The notes: a model not told the origin generated them from the letters alone. A stretch of DNA of 64,000 nt from CAZBGQ01 sp964491515 (GCA_964491515.1 CAZBGQ010000002.1:77989-141988), one strand, 5' to 3'. Counted from the stretch's first letter, positions 14,236 to 24,292 are shown. Translations and numbers: made by a program.

Positions 14236-16176
14236 ATGGGAAAAATAATTGGAATAGACCTCGGAACTACTAATTCATGTTTCGCAGTCATGGAAGGAGG
14301 AGAAGCTACTGTTATCCCCAATAACGAGGGGCAACGAACCACCCCCTCTATCGTAGCCTTCAAAGGAAAAGAACGCCTCGTTGGAATCACCGCCAAGCGA
14401 CAAGCTGTCACGAATGCAGAAAACACCGTGTTTTCAACCAAACGTTTCATTGGGCACACCTACGAAGAAATCAAAAAAACAGCCGATCGAATGCCATTCA
14501 AGATAGTTAAAGGTAAGAAAGGAGAAGCTGAAATCGAACTAAATGGCAAACAACATCGTCCTGCAGAAATTTCAGCCATGATTCTACAAAAAATCAAAGC
14601 CGACGCTGAAAAATACCTCGGACAAGAGGTAACCGAAGCGGTCATCACCGTGCCTGCCTACTTCAACGATTCACAACGACAAGCCACAAAAGACGCCGGT
14701 AAAATTGCAGGACTCGAAGTCAAACGTATCATCAACGAACCAACTGCCGCCGCTCTCGCTTATGGAATCGACAAAAAAGGAGGCGACAAAAAAATCGCCG
14801 TCTACGATCTTGGTGGTGGGACCTTTGATGTATCCATCCTCGACCTCGGCGATGGTGTATTTGAAGTACTTTCCACGAACGGAGACACCCAACTTGGAGG
14901 AGACGATTTCGATGAAGTCATTCTCGAATGGCTAGTAGCTGAATTCAAAAAAGACCAAGGAGTAGATCTCAAAGGAGACAACATGGCACTTCAACGACTC
15001 AAAGAAGCCGCTGAAAAAGCTAAAATCGAACTGTCTTCCACTCATGAAACCGAAATCAATCTCCCTTTCATCACCGCTGACGCAAGCGGACCAAAACATT
15101 TCAACATCAAACTCAGCCGTTCTAAACTCGAAGATCTTATAGCCGCGCTTGTTGAAAAAACCGTCGAACCTTGCAGAAAAGCAATGGAAGACTCCGGTGT
15201 TTTCGCTAGCGACATTGCAGAAGTCATCCTCGTCGGAGGAATGACTCGTATGCCGACTGTCCAAGAAAAAGTAAAAGACATCTTTGGAAAAGAACCTCAT
15301 CAAGGGATCAATCCAGATGAAGTGGTTGCCCTCGGTGCTGCCATTCAAGGCGGAGTTTTACAAGGAGACGTCAAAGACGTACTTCTTCTAGACGTCACTC
15401 CCCTCACTCTTGGGATCGAAACACTTGGTAGTGTGTCTACTCCACTAATTGAACGAAACACCACCATCCCAAGTTCAAAATCTCAAGTATTTTCAACCGC
15501 AGCCGACAACCAAGGTTCTGTAGAAATTCACGTACTACAAGGAGAACGATCCATGGCAGGAGACAACAAATCTCTCGGGAAATTCATCCTCGACGGCATT
15601 CCTCCTGCTCCTCGTGGAGTACCTCAAGTTGAAGTCACATTCGACATTGATGCTAATGGGATTCTCAATGTAAAAGCGAAAGATAAAGGCACAAGCAAAG
15701 AACAACACATCACCATCACCGGCTCAAGCGGAATGTCTGATGAAGAAGTCGAGCAGATGCGCAAAGAAGCCGAAATCCATGCCGAAGAAGACAAGCAGAA
15801 ACGTGACAGCGTTGAGATCCGGAATCAAGCAGACACCCTTGCCACGCAAGCCGAGCGCACTCTCAAAGAAAACGCTGAAAAAGTAAGCGACGCCGTGAAA
15901 GAACCGGTTGAAGTGAAGATAAAAGAAGTTCGAGACATCCTCGCCAAAGAAGATGCCACCACCGAAGAAATCAAAGCTGCAGCCGACGCTCTCTCTGAAG
16001 AAATCCAAAAAATTGGCTCCGAACTCTACAAAGACGCCGGCCAATCCGAAGATGGAGTTAACGTCAAAGACATGAACGAAGACGAAGACTCAACAGATTC
16101 AGACGCCTCAGACGACGACAACGTGGTCGACGGTGAAGTAGTCGAAGAAGAAAGCGACGATAAAAAAGACGAATAA
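14236..16176 (+). CDS. dnaK: Chaperone DnaK (Hsp70)
   Basis: ATP-dependent chaperone. 646 residues: IGIDLGTTNSC phosphate loop at 4-14, VTVPAYFNDSQRQATKDAG, NEPTAAALAYG, DLGGGTFDVS, then the substrate-binding domain (DVTPLTLGIETLG near 390) and a C-terminal lid ending in an Asp/Ser-rich tail with KKDE in place of the usual EEVKDKK. No dnaJ follows; dnaJ must be elsewhere. A terminator follows the gene. Controlled by HrcA through CIRCE. Confidence 0.98.
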   Translation: MGKIIGIDLGTTNSCFAVMEGGEATVIPNNEGQRTTPSIVAFKGKERLVGITAKRQAVTNAENTVFSTKRFIGHTYEEIKKTADRMPFKIVKGKKGEAEIELNGKQHRPAEISAMILQKIKADAEKYLGQEVTEAVITVPAYFNDSQRQATKDAGKIAGLEVKRIINEPTAAALAYGIDKKGGDKKIAVYDLGGGTFDVSILDLGDGVFEVLSTNGDTQLGGDDFDEVILEWLVAEFKKDQGVDLKGDNMALQRLKEAAEKAKIELSSTHETEINLPFITADASGPKHFNIKLSRSKLEDLIAALVEKTVEPCRKAMEDSGVFASDIAEVILVGGMTRMPTVQEKVKDIFGKEPHQGINPDEVVALGAAIQGGVLQGDVKDVLLLDVTPLTLGIETLGSVSTPLIERNTTIPSSKSQVFSTAADNQGSVEIHVLQGERSMAGDNKSLGKFILDGIPPAPRGVPQVEVTFDIDANGILNVKAKDKGTSKEQHITITGSSGMSDEEVEQMRKEAEIHAEEDKQKRDSVEIRNQADTLATQAERTLKENAEKVSDAVKEPVEVKIKEVRDILAKEDATTEEIKAAADALSEEIQKIGSELYKDAGQSEDGVNVKDMNEDEDSTDSDASDDDNVVDGEVVEEESDDKKDE

Positions 16177-16200
16177 AAACTAAACACGTTAAACGACTTA

Positions 16201-16233
16201 AAACGTACCTTTGGGAGGGGGTGCGTTTTTTTA
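16201..16233 (+). terminator. dnaK terminator
   Basis: AAACGTACC (16201-16209) pairs with GGTGCGTTT (16220-16228), one G-T pair, followed by a T run. Confidence 0.8.
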
Positions 16234-16269
16234 TTATGCTCCACGAAACATTGACTTACCTAAAAAGGA

Positions 16270-16297
16270 TTGACTTAATCGGGCCACATACTGTAAT
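16270..16297 (+). promoter_or_regulatory. Promoter of the 16326 gene
   Basis: TTGACT (16270-16275), 16 bp, TGTAAT (16292-16297); the ATG is 28 bp on. Confidence 0.55.
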
Positions 16298-16325
16298 TTA
16301 ATTACTTAATCCTAAATCAGACAAA

Positions 16326-17429
16326 ATGACTCTATTAAACCCAGAAGGATTCGCAACCCGCCTCGACGAATTTTGCGACGCACACGCCGACCAACTCCCC
16401 TACTCCGAAGCACAATTAGCATTACCTATTCGTGGCAAAGATGTATCAAGCCAAGAAAATGAAAACCAGCCTGGAGATGAATCAATCCCGGATGCATTAA
16501 CAGCACACCAAGAAGATAAGGGCTATAAGGCCACCATCCGCGCCGTTCACACCCCTCACCCAGGAGAGACAGACCCTAAAAAATTATCCGCAACTGGCTT
16601 TGAAGCCATCAATTTAAGACTCCAAACCGTGCTTGGTAGCATGACAGGAAAAGAAGAAGCGGAACTCCAATGGGAATTAGGGGAAAACAACTTAAGCCTT
16701 CGCCCCGGAGATCGACTACGACGCATAGATATTGGTGCCGGAGATTTCAGCCTAGTAGAAGAATGGCTCATGGGAACACAATGGGCACGCTCAACAAGAG
16801 AAAGAATTGGAGGGGCAAAAAGTCCATGGAAATGGCTTGGACTTAAAGGAGACTACCTCCCTACCGAAGACCTCCCCGAAATTCAACCACATAACCTATT
16901 AAGTTGGATACAAAACTACTTAAACGATGGAAAGCTCGGACTTCTCCCTCGCGAAGTACTTGATGCAGTATTCTTACAAGAAGACCACAACCTAGAAACC
17001 CTTTACGATGAAATGGCACCTGACAAAGAACGGCCCAAAAACATAGAGGACTTAGACCTAAAACCACACGACTATGTCCTCGCTCTCACCTGGGCGACAG
17101 CCGAAGAACAAGCTCAAGCACGACAAACAAAGAGTGAAGATACAACCCCCATGCAAGTTCTACCCACCCCCTACTCCGAGGGGAATTGGATGCCCCAAAA
17201 AGTGACATTACTACAAGTGGCCCAAATTGAGGACGGGACGGTTGAATTTAGACCAGTCAACTCACAGGAAGGAGGGACTTACAGACTCAATGACACCGAA
17301 CTAGAAAATGGCCCCGAACTCTGGGAATATCCAGTATATTCAGCCAGAACCGAATTCGGAACAAAAACCTTTGGGGCAGACCCAATACCTCGCGAAAATC
17401 TTCGCCTTCAAATGGTCAAAATCAATTAA
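16326..17429 (+). CDS. Hypothetical 367-residue protein
   Basis: Not recognised. Acidic, soluble, without signal peptide or membrane segment. Residues about 40-60 (ENENQPGDE) are a disordered linker. A Trp-rich middle (EEWLMGTQWARSTRERIGGA, ESPWKWLGLKGDYL-like) follows, and the C-terminal third is strand-rich (VEFRPVNSQEGGTYRLNDTEL). Has its own promoter. The first ATG is used because the TSS would be about 20 bp upstream. Style and composition match the other unknowns at 18867 and 55959, suggesting lineage-specific proteins. Confidence 0.65.
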   Translation: MTLLNPEGFATRLDEFCDAHADQLPYSEAQLALPIRGKDVSSQENENQPGDESIPDALTAHQEDKGYKATIRAVHTPHPGETDPKKLSATGFEAINLRLQTVLGSMTGKEEAELQWELGENNLSLRPGDRLRRIDIGAGDFSLVEEWLMGTQWARSTRERIGGAKSPWKWLGLKGDYLPTEDLPEIQPHNLLSWIQNYLNDGKLGLLPREVLDAVFLQEDHNLETLYDEMAPDKERPKNIEDLDLKPHDYVLALTWATAEEQAQARQTKSEDTTPMQVLPTPYSEGNWMPQKVTLLQVAQIEDGTVEFRPVNSQEGGTYRLNDTELENGPELWEYPVYSARTEFGTKTFGADPIPRENLRLQMVKIN

Positions 17430-17542
17430 AGAAATAATTGATGACCCTCTCGTTATTCTTCCGAATCACTTAATGCTAAATCAACATCCAATCTCATTTT
17501 TTCAGAGATTAAGAATTAAGAACTTGCCTCACATTGGGAAAC

Positions 17543-17548
17543 TATAAT
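17543..17548 (+). promoter_or_regulatory. serS -10 box near the start codon
   Basis: TATAAT is 5 bp before ATG 17554 and 11 bp before ATG 17560. With a TSS about 6-7 bp after the -10 box, the first ATG would be at or beyond the RNA end, favouring the second. No good -35 box is seen. Confidence 0.5.
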
Positions 17549-17559
17549 ACAGTATGCCC

Positions 17560-18855
17560 ATGCTCGACCTCAACCTTTTTCGAACCAACCCTGCGGCCAT
17601 TCAAGCCGATCTCAAAAAACGGAACATGGATCCATCCATGGTTGCTCAAGTCATTGAACTCGACGCTCGCAACCGAGAACTACTTCAGAAAGTAGAAGCT
17701 GCCCGTGCACTAAAAAACGAAGCTTCCGCCAAAATCGCCCAACTACAAGGCGATGAAAAACAAGCGGCCATTACTAAAATGAAACAAGTCGGGGAAACCG
17801 AAAAAACCGCAGCAGCAGAGCAACAAACTCTCGAACGTGAACTGTTCGAACTCCTCGCCCAAATTCCAAACATCACCCACGACTCCACCCCCGCAGGCAA
17901 AAGTGAAGAAGAAAATATCGTGGCCACCAAACACGGTGATCCCAAAACATTCGATTTCGAACCAAAAGACCATGTCGAACTCGGGACAGCCCTCGGCATC
18001 CTGAACATGGAAGACGCGGCCAAAATGTCCGGTGCTCGCTTCGCGTACCTTCTCGGAGAGGCCGCGCTCCTCGAATTCGCTCTCGTCCAATTCGTAATGC
18101 AAAAATTAGTCAGTAAAGGATTTACTCCGGTCGTTCCTCCAGTACTAGTCAAAGAAAAAGCCATGTATGCCACTGGATTTTTCCCTGCCGACCGCAACGA
18201 AGTTTATCACGTAAACCCCAAACAAAACGAAGACGACAAAGACAACGACGACCTCTACTTAGTTGGCACCTCAGAAGTCCCACTCACCATGCTCCACGCC
18301 GACAAAATCCTTGACGCCGACAAACTCCCCCTCCGTTATGTAGCATTCTCTTCTTGCTTCCGCCGTGAAGCCGGTTCATATGGGAAAGACACCCAGGGAA
18401 TCATCCGTGTTCATCAATTCGACAAACTAGAAATGTTCAGTTTTTGCCATCCCGACAAATCAGAAGAAGAACACGAGCTCATCCGCTCCATCGAAGAAGA
18501 AATCATGAGCGAACTTGGCTTCGCCTACCAAGTCGTCAACATCTGTTCCGGAGACCTTGGCCATCCTGCCGCCAAAAAATACGACCTCGAAGCCTGGATC
18601 CCAACCCAAGGAAAATACCGCGAGCTCACCTCCTGCTCCAACTGCACCGACTACCAAGCCCGACGTGCCAAAATCCGCTACAAAAAAGAAGACGGGAAAA
18701 ACGAATTTCTCCACACACTCAACGGAACTGCCTGTGCCATCGGCCGCACCTTAGTCGCGATCATGGAAAACTATCAACAAGCCGACGGCTCCATCGAAAT
18801 CCCTCACGTCCTTCAGCCATTCATGAATGGCGTGACAGTGATTAAAAAAAATTAA
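17560..18855 (+). CDS. serS: Seryl-tRNA synthetase
   Basis: Charges tRNA-Ser with serine. 431 residues: N-terminal tRNA-binding coiled coil (about 28-105, ELDARNRELLQKVEAARALK), then a class II catalytic core with TSEVPLT (237-243), motif 2 FSSCFRREAGSYGKDTQG (263-280), and motif 3 with AIGRTLVAIMENYQ near the C-terminus. The usual start MLD is at ATG 17560, two residues inside the longest reading, and matches the promoter distance. No neighbours explain its regulation. Confidence 0.96.
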   Translation: MLDLNLFRTNPAAIQADLKKRNMDPSMVAQVIELDARNRELLQKVEAARALKNEASAKIAQLQGDEKQAAITKMKQVGETEKTAAAEQQTLERELFELLAQIPNITHDSTPAGKSEEENIVATKHGDPKTFDFEPKDHVELGTALGILNMEDAAKMSGARFAYLLGEAALLEFALVQFVMQKLVSKGFTPVVPPVLVKEKAMYATGFFPADRNEVYHVNPKQNEDDKDNDDLYLVGTSEVPLTMLHADKILDADKLPLRYVAFSSCFRREAGSYGKDTQGIIRVHQFDKLEMFSFCHPDKSEEEHELIRSIEEEIMSELGFAYQVVNICSGDLGHPAAKKYDLEAWIPTQGKYRELTSCSNCTDYQARRAKIRYKKEDGKNEFLHTLNGTACAIGRTLVAIMENYQQADGSIEIPHVLQPFMNGVTVIKKN

Positions 18856-18866
18856 TCCTCTTCCGC

Positions 18867-19613
18867 TTACCGCTCCACCCTAATTTCCAACGTTGGATAC
18901 AGTCTTAGCAAATCTGCAAGCCCACGATTTATCTGTTCCCGAATTCGAGCCGATGGCACCGTTGACTCAATCTCATTTGGCCTATAAACGATAGTCAAAC
19001 CAAACGGTTTTCCTGGAATTTCACCAACAGAGGCAGAATCAAACATAAATCCAAACACTCTCATATTCTCATCCAAACAATGCTTTCTACGCATTACCCC
19101 CTCATCAATAGGGGCAGGTAATCCATTCACTCTAGGCATTTCAAACCGAATCTCACTCGCGTCAATAGGAATCTCAAAGTCCCTAATCATGTCATCAATC
19201 ACAAGGTCCCTCAAAAAACTCCACAACCTCCCCTCTCGATCTAAATGCCGAATCTCTCCACGATCACGATACTCTGGCTCATGCAATCCGGCCGATGAAA
19301 CCACCGAAATAGGCCCCTCTCCCTCCATATCCTCAGTCAAAAAATCCATAGCCACTCCAAAACCGACCGCCCCATTTGATGCACGAAACTCATCATCAAG
19401 CACCACTCCCAACAACTGCAGCCTCCTTCGAGCCACACCAATATGACGAGCAAGTTCAATGTCACTCTGTGCAACACAAACTTCAACTCCATGAGGAGCA
19501 TACATCTCAACCAGGCTACCTAAGGCACGCGACCCCAATCCTCTTCTCCCTAATAATTTTGATCGATGAACATCCCCAACAATCACCGCTCCTCGATTCC
19601 TTTCTCCACTCAT
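18867..19613 (-). CDS. Hypothetical 248-residue protein
   Basis: Not recognised. Arg/Glu-rich and soluble. N-terminal MSGERNRGAVIVGDVHRSKL includes a strand-like AVIVGD that could start an alpha/beta fold, followed by RRGLGSRALGSLVEMY. The C-terminal part has IVYRPNEIESTVPSARIREQINRG. The ATG at 19613 fits the preceding AT-rich leader. It converges with serS, 11 bp apart. The AVIVGDVHRSKL opening resembles the start of some nucleotide-binding domains, but no Walker motif follows, so no function is proposed. Confidence 0.65.
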   Translation of the reverse strand: MSGERNRGAVIVGDVHRSKLLGRRGLGSRALGSLVEMYAPHGVEVCVAQSDIELARHIGVARRRLQLLGVVLDDEFRASNGAVGFGVAMDFLTEDMEGEGPISVVSSAGLHEPEYRDRGEIRHLDREGRLWSFLRDLVIDDMIRDFEIPIDASEIRFEMPRVNGLPAPIDEGVMRRKHCLDENMRVFGFMFDSASVGEIPGKPFGLTIVYRPNEIESTVPSARIREQINRGLADLLRLYPTLEIRVER

Positions 19614-19688
19614 TATTTATCCTGTTTAAAGTTAAAAAAAAACCATAACGAAAGGTCAACATTATGTCAAACCCACACCCTGGCCCCC

Positions 19689-19716
19689 TTGATTTTCAAC
19701 ATAAATCAGGTATAAT
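19689..19716 (+). promoter_or_regulatory. Promoter of the TIM-barrel gene
   Basis: TTGATT (19689-19694), 16 bp, TATAAT (19711-19716). The 30 bp leader contains CTATCAACTAA at 19725-19735. Confidence 0.65.
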
Positions 19717-19724
19717 AGTAAAAG

Positions 19725-19735
19725 CTATCAACTAA
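19725..19735 (+). repeat. CTATCAACTAA leader module (TIM-barrel gene)
   Basis: Exact 11-mer ending 11 bp before the ATG, one of seven in the window. Confidence 0.6.
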
Positions 19736-19746
19736 TCTAGCCTCCC

Positions 19747-20490
19747 ATGAAACTCGCCCTTTCCACTGAATCGCTCAAAGGCTATGGCCTTCATCGAATC
19801 CTACGCTTCGCTAAAGAAGTAGGCTTTGACGGTGTTGGGCTCGCAATGGTAAACGGCAATTATGACAGCCTAGACATTGACTACATCAAGGAAATTTCCG
19901 ATGCAGAAGGAGTTCCCATTCTATCTATCCAAACTCCAGCCAAGACATCTAAAACTAAAATTGAAGAAGCGATTAAAATGGCAAAAATATTAGGAACACG
20001 CATCATAGTGATTCAACCTCCCAAAATTTTCGACCAAAAAATGGCCAAATGGCTCAAAACTGAAATTCCAAAAATTCGACAAAAAGAAAACATCTCAATA
20101 GCACTCGAGAACGCTTCCACTAAAACCATGCTGGGATTCATTCCTGAACATGCAATGGCCAGCGTGAGTGATCTCAAAAAATTCAAACACGTCTCCTTAG
20201 ACACCGCACGAGCCGGAGAGAAAAAAGCTGACCTCATGGACCTTTATGCAAAACTAAAACCTTACATGGTTCATGTTCATCTCTCTAATATTTATAGAGG
20301 GAAAGCATACGCCCCACCAGAAACCGGCAGTCTCCCCCTTGAAAAATTCCTCTCTCAACTCAAGACCGATGACTTTAAAGGAGTCCTCTCTATCAAAGTG
20401 ACTCCAAAAAACTTCCATGTCGGCCACAAAGATAAAATGGTACAAAGCCTCAAAGACAGTCTCGCCTATTGCCACAAATACACGGCATAG
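19747..20490 (+). CDS. Sugar phosphate isomerase/epimerase-like TIM barrel (AP endonuclease 2 family)
   Basis: 247 residues with a TIM-barrel pattern: MKLALSTESLKGYGLHRILRFAKE, FDGVGLA, VPILSIQTPA, TRIIVIQPP, ISIALENAS, HVSLDTARAG and VHVHLSN, with the Glu/Asp/His residues at strand ends expected for a metal site in PF01261. Such proteins act on sugars (xylose isomerase-like) or on DNA (endonuclease IV); the HVHLSN ending and small size favour a sugar isomerase. The substrate is unknown. It is monocistronic and lies upstream of rpoB. Confidence 0.8.
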   Translation: MKLALSTESLKGYGLHRILRFAKEVGFDGVGLAMVNGNYDSLDIDYIKEISDAEGVPILSIQTPAKTSKTKIEEAIKMAKILGTRIIVIQPPKIFDQKMAKWLKTEIPKIRQKENISIALENASTKTMLGFIPEHAMASVSDLKKFKHVSLDTARAGEKKADLMDLYAKLKPYMVHVHLSNIYRGKAYAPPETGSLPLEKFLSQLKTDDFKGVLSIKVTPKNFHVGHKDKMVQSLKDSLAYCHKYTA

Positions 20491-20569
20491 GCCAATTACC
20501 AAAAAAGATTACTAGAAAATAAATCTAATTATTGGCAATAGAATTTTACGGGGGTGGCAGCATTTCCTT

Positions 20570-20597
20570 TTGACATAAGGTAGTCTGTGCGTAGAAT
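20570..20597 (+). promoter_or_regulatory. rpoB promoter
   Basis: TTGACA (20570-20575), 16 bp, TAGAAT (20592-20597), about 112 bp before the rpoB ATG, giving one of the longest leaders in the window. Confidence 0.75.
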
Positions 20598-20665
20598 AAC
20601 AACGCGCTTTTCTTGTTCAACGGATGAGTAGAGGTGGTGAAAAGAAGCTAAGCATAGACAAATAA

Positions 20666-20683
20666 GGGGCCTACGCGCCCCTA
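20666..20683 (+). promoter_or_regulatory. GC hairpin in the rpoB leader (possible attenuator)
   Basis: AGGGGC (20666-20671) pairs perfectly with GCCCCT (20678-20683) around CTACGC, followed by ATCTTTTATC. This could act as a weak terminator or a pause site 27 bp before rpoB. The rest of the leader holds a G-rich stretch (GGATGAGTAGAGGTGGTG) with no evident partner. Confidence 0.5.
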
Positions 20684-20709
20684 TCTTTTATCCACTTTCT
20701 TCTTTATAC

Positions 20710-23700
20710 ATGACTTCTAAATCGACAAAGTCCACTTCATCTAAAACAAAAACATCCACCAAAAAAACTAAAGGCGCTGACTCAAAAGCGTTTATTAATA
20801 GAGCTCGCACCTTTCTTTCAAGCAAGGCAGGTTTTGATATGCCAAACCTTATTGAAGTTCAAACAGACTCTTATCAAACCTTTCTAAACGAAGGTATCCG
20901 AGAATTACTAGATGAAGTATCTCCAATTGTTGATTTCTCAGGAGAAAAAATGGAGCTTCATTTTCTAGAACATAAAATAGGAGAAGCTAAGCACGGCTCT
21001 AAAATTGCCAAACAAAAGAACCTCACTTATGAAGCCCCTCTCAAAGTACATGTTCAGCTCATTAATAAGGAAACTGGAGAAATCAAAGAACAGGATGTCT
21101 TTCTTGGAGGTGTTCCACTCATGACTCCACAGGGAACCTTTATTGTGAACGGAATTGAACGTGTGGTCGTTAGTCAGATCGTTCGATCTCCTGGCGTATT
21201 CTTCTCTAAGAATAGTGCTGCCCCACCTTATTGTAACGCTAAGATCATTCCTAAACGTGGAGCCTGGCTAGAAGTTGAAACCGACAAAAAAGGAATCATC
21301 ACAGTAAAGATTGATCGCAAACGAAAAATCCCTATCACCAGTCTATTACGTGTATTCGGATATTCTAAGGACGAAGAAATTCTTAAACTATTTAAAGACG
21401 AAATCCAGGACGAAACACTCAACTACATCTTGCTCACTCTTGAAAAAGATCCAGCTAAAACCGTAGATGAAGCCTACAAATCAATCTACCGAAAAATTCG
21501 CCCAGGCGATCTCGCTACTCCAGAAAACGCTAAGGCACTCATTCAATCCATGTTCTTCGACTATCGAAAATACGACATGGGCTCAGTTGCTCGCTATAAA
21601 CTAAATCGCCGTTTCGGACTTAAGCTAGCAAACAAAAAAAAATATCACACTTTCCAAGTCGACGATTTGATCTTGATCCTCAAGCATCTCATCCGACTCA
21701 ACAATGGAGAGCTTCAACCAGACGACATCGATCATCTAAACAATCGTCGTGTTCGAACTGTAGGAGAACTCGTGGCCAACAAATTCCGAGTTGGACTCAT
21801 GCGTACTGATCGTATTGCGAAAGATCGTATGACTGTCATGGACCTCGAAACTGTAACACCTACTGAACTTGTAAATTCACGTCCTATTACTGCAGCTCTT
21901 CGTGAATTCTTTGCAAGCTCTCAGCTATCTCAATTTATGGATCAAACCAATCCACTTTCTGAGCTATCACACAAACGACGACTATCTGCTATGGGGCCTG
22001 GAGGACTTTCACGTGAACGTGCGTCATTTGATGTTCGTGATGTGCACTCCTCTCATTACGGTCGTATTTGTCCAATTGCTACACCGGAGGGACCAAATAT
22101 TGGACTTGTGGTCCACTTGGCTACCTACGCCAAGCTCAACAAATACGGATTCATTGAAACTCCATTTCGAGCAGTCGCACACTCAATTGATCCAAAAGCA
22201 AAAAATATAGTAGGACACACACTAGATGGTGAGCTCAAAGATTCAAAAGGAAAAGCCCTCGCCAAATCTAGCACTGTGATCGATGAAGCATTGGCCAAGA
22301 AAATTTCAACTAGTGTTAAGGATGAAATCAAAGTTAAAGGTTACACAAGCAGCGATGTGAGTTATTTCGATGCTGAAGATGAACGAGACCTCATGATTGC
22401 TCAAGCTAACTCTAAACTTAATGAGTACGGAGAGTTTGAACACAATCGAGTCGCAGCCCGAACAAAAAACGAAGCGTCCATGGCTCACATGCGAGACATC
22501 ACTCATATTGATGTGGCACCTCAACAGATTATTTCACTCTCTACTTCCTTGATTCCCTTCCTAGAGCACGATGATAATACGCGTGCTTCTATGGGATCAA
22601 ACATGCAACGACAAGCCGTTCCACTACTTAAACCACACTGCCCATTAGTAGGAACCGGTATGGAAAAAATTGCCGCAGAAAGTTCCGGTCAAGTAATCGT
22701 AGCTGAAGGCAATGGAATCGTTCAATCTATTGATGCAGATCAAATCACCGTTCTCTATAGCAACGGTAAAAAAACCATTTACGATCTCACAACCTACACT
22801 CGTTCTAATCAAGGTACTTGTTACCATCAACGAGCCGTAGCTGTTAAAGGACAATCCGTAAAGAAAGGAGACCTACTTGCCAACGGAACCTCCACCGACG
22901 AAGGTGAACTCGCATTGGGTCAAAACCTTCTCGTTGGATACATGACCTGGCAAGGATACAACTATGAAGATGCGGTCATCATTTCTAGCCGACTTGTTCG
23001 AAACGACAACTTCAGTTCCGTTCATATCGAAACGTTCACCATGGACGTACGAGACACGAAACTAGGACCCGAGATGGTCACTCCAGACATTCCTAATGTA
23101 GGAGAAGTTCGACTCAAAGATCTTGATCAAGAAGGAATTGTACGCATCGGTGCCACCGTCCGAGACGGAGACATCCTAGTCGGGAAAATCACTCCAAAAG
23201 GAGAAACTGAACTCACACCAGAAGAACGACTACTCCGAGCTATTTTCGGAGACAAAGCTCGTGACGTGAAAGACACGTCACTCAGACTCCCCGGCGGAGA
23301 GGGTGGAAAAGTTGTTAAACTTCAAATTTTCAGCCGAGACAATGGAGACGAACTACCAACCGGAGTAATTAAACAAATCCGTGTTAGCGTCGCTCAAACA
23401 AGAAAAATCTCAGTAGGAGATAAAGTTGCTGGACGCCATGGAAATAAAGGTGTGATTTCAATCATCGTTCCAGAAGAAGACATGCCACATCTACCCGACG
23501 GTACCTCACTCGACATCATCTTAAATCCATTAGGTGTAGCCAGTCGTATGAATATCGGACAAATCCTTGAGACTCATCTTGGATGGGCCTGTGAAAAACT
23601 TGGAATCAAGATCGCAAGCCCCGCTCTAAACGGAGTCAAAGCTGAGCAAATGGCCGAGCTACTAGCCAAAGCCGAACTTCCCTCCGAAGGGAAAATGCAA

Positions 23701-24252
23701 CTTTTCGATGGCCGAACTGGAGAACCTTTTGACCAAAAAAGTACCGTAGGTATCACCTATATTCTCAAACTAAATCACCTAGTCGACGATAAAATTCACG
23801 CTCGTTCTGTTGGTCCGTACTCTCTAGTAACCCAGCAGCCGCTCGGAGGTAAGGCTCAACATGGTGGGCAGCGTTTCGGTGAAATGGAAGTATGGGCACT
23901 CGAAGCTTATGGAGCCGCGCACACACTTCAAGAAATGCTCACCATCAAATCAGATGATGTGTATGGTCGCGCCAAAGCATACGAATCCATCGTTAAAGGA
24001 GAACCAATTAGAAAACCTCGAACGCCTGAATCATTCAACGTGTTGGTCAAAGAGCTTCAAAGTCTTTGTCTCAACGTTGAACTATTAGAGACAGGAAAAC
24101 GAGAAAAAGCAGAAGCAGACGATGAAGTACTTGAAGTACTCGAAGACGAAGCAGAAAGTGCCATTGCTCCTTCCTCTGAAGAAACGCCACTAGTGGACGA
24201 TTCAAAAGAAGAAAAAGCTACAAAAGAGGAAAAAGTAGCAAAGGAAAGCTAG
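20710..24252 (+). CDS. rpoB: RNA polymerase beta subunit
   Basis: 1180 residues. A Lys/Ser/Thr-rich tail of about 25 residues precedes the conserved core. The rifampicin pocket is intact (SSQLSQFMDQTNPLSELSHK, then RRLSAMGPGGLSRERASF), followed by YGRICPIATPEGPNIGL with Ala where E. coli has Glu, and AGRHGNKGVIS and GGKAQHGGQRFGEMEVWALE at the C-terminus. A Glu/Ala-rich tail of about 45 residues ends the protein. rplJ and rplL, which normally precede rpoB, are absent; ssb, not rpoC, follows, 40 bp later. Confidence 0.98.
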   Translation: MTSKSTKSTSSKTKTSTKKTKGADSKAFINRARTFLSSKAGFDMPNLIEVQTDSYQTFLNEGIRELLDEVSPIVDFSGEKMELHFLEHKIGEAKHGSKIAKQKNLTYEAPLKVHVQLINKETGEIKEQDVFLGGVPLMTPQGTFIVNGIERVVVSQIVRSPGVFFSKNSAAPPYCNAKIIPKRGAWLEVETDKKGIITVKIDRKRKIPITSLLRVFGYSKDEEILKLFKDEIQDETLNYILLTLEKDPAKTVDEAYKSIYRKIRPGDLATPENAKALIQSMFFDYRKYDMGSVARYKLNRRFGLKLANKKKYHTFQVDDLILILKHLIRLNNGELQPDDIDHLNNRRVRTVGELVANKFRVGLMRTDRIAKDRMTVMDLETVTPTELVNSRPITAALREFFASSQLSQFMDQTNPLSELSHKRRLSAMGPGGLSRERASFDVRDVHSSHYGRICPIATPEGPNIGLVVHLATYAKLNKYGFIETPFRAVAHSIDPKAKNIVGHTLDGELKDSKGKALAKSSTVIDEALAKKISTSVKDEIKVKGYTSSDVSYFDAEDERDLMIAQANSKLNEYGEFEHNRVAARTKNEASMAHMRDITHIDVAPQQIISLSTSLIPFLEHDDNTRASMGSNMQRQAVPLLKPHCPLVGTGMEKIAAESSGQVIVAEGNGIVQSIDADQITVLYSNGKKTIYDLTTYTRSNQGTCYHQRAVAVKGQSVKKGDLLANGTSTDEGELALGQNLLVGYMTWQGYNYEDAVIISSRLVRNDNFSSVHIETFTMDVRDTKLGPEMVTPDIPNVGEVRLKDLDQEGIVRIGATVRDGDILVGKITPKGETELTPEERLLRAIFGDKARDVKDTSLRLPGGEGGKVVKLQIFSRDNGDELPTGVIKQIRVSVAQTRKISVGDKVAGRHGNKGVISIIVPEEDMPHLPDGTSLDIILNPLGVASRMNIGQILETHLGWACEKLGIKIASPALNGVKAEQMAELLAKAELPSEGKMQLFDGRTGEPFDQKSTVGITYILKLNHLVDDKIHARSVGPYSLVTQQPLGGKAQHGGQRFGEMEVWALEAYGAAHTLQEMLTIKSDDVYGRAKAYESIVKGEPIRKPRTPESFNVLVKELQSLCLNVELLETGKREKAEADDEVLEVLEDEAESAIAPSSEETPLVDDSKEEKATKEEKVAKES

Positions 24253-24292
24253 TTCCTCTTTAATCACTCGATACTCTAATTAACCACTCATC

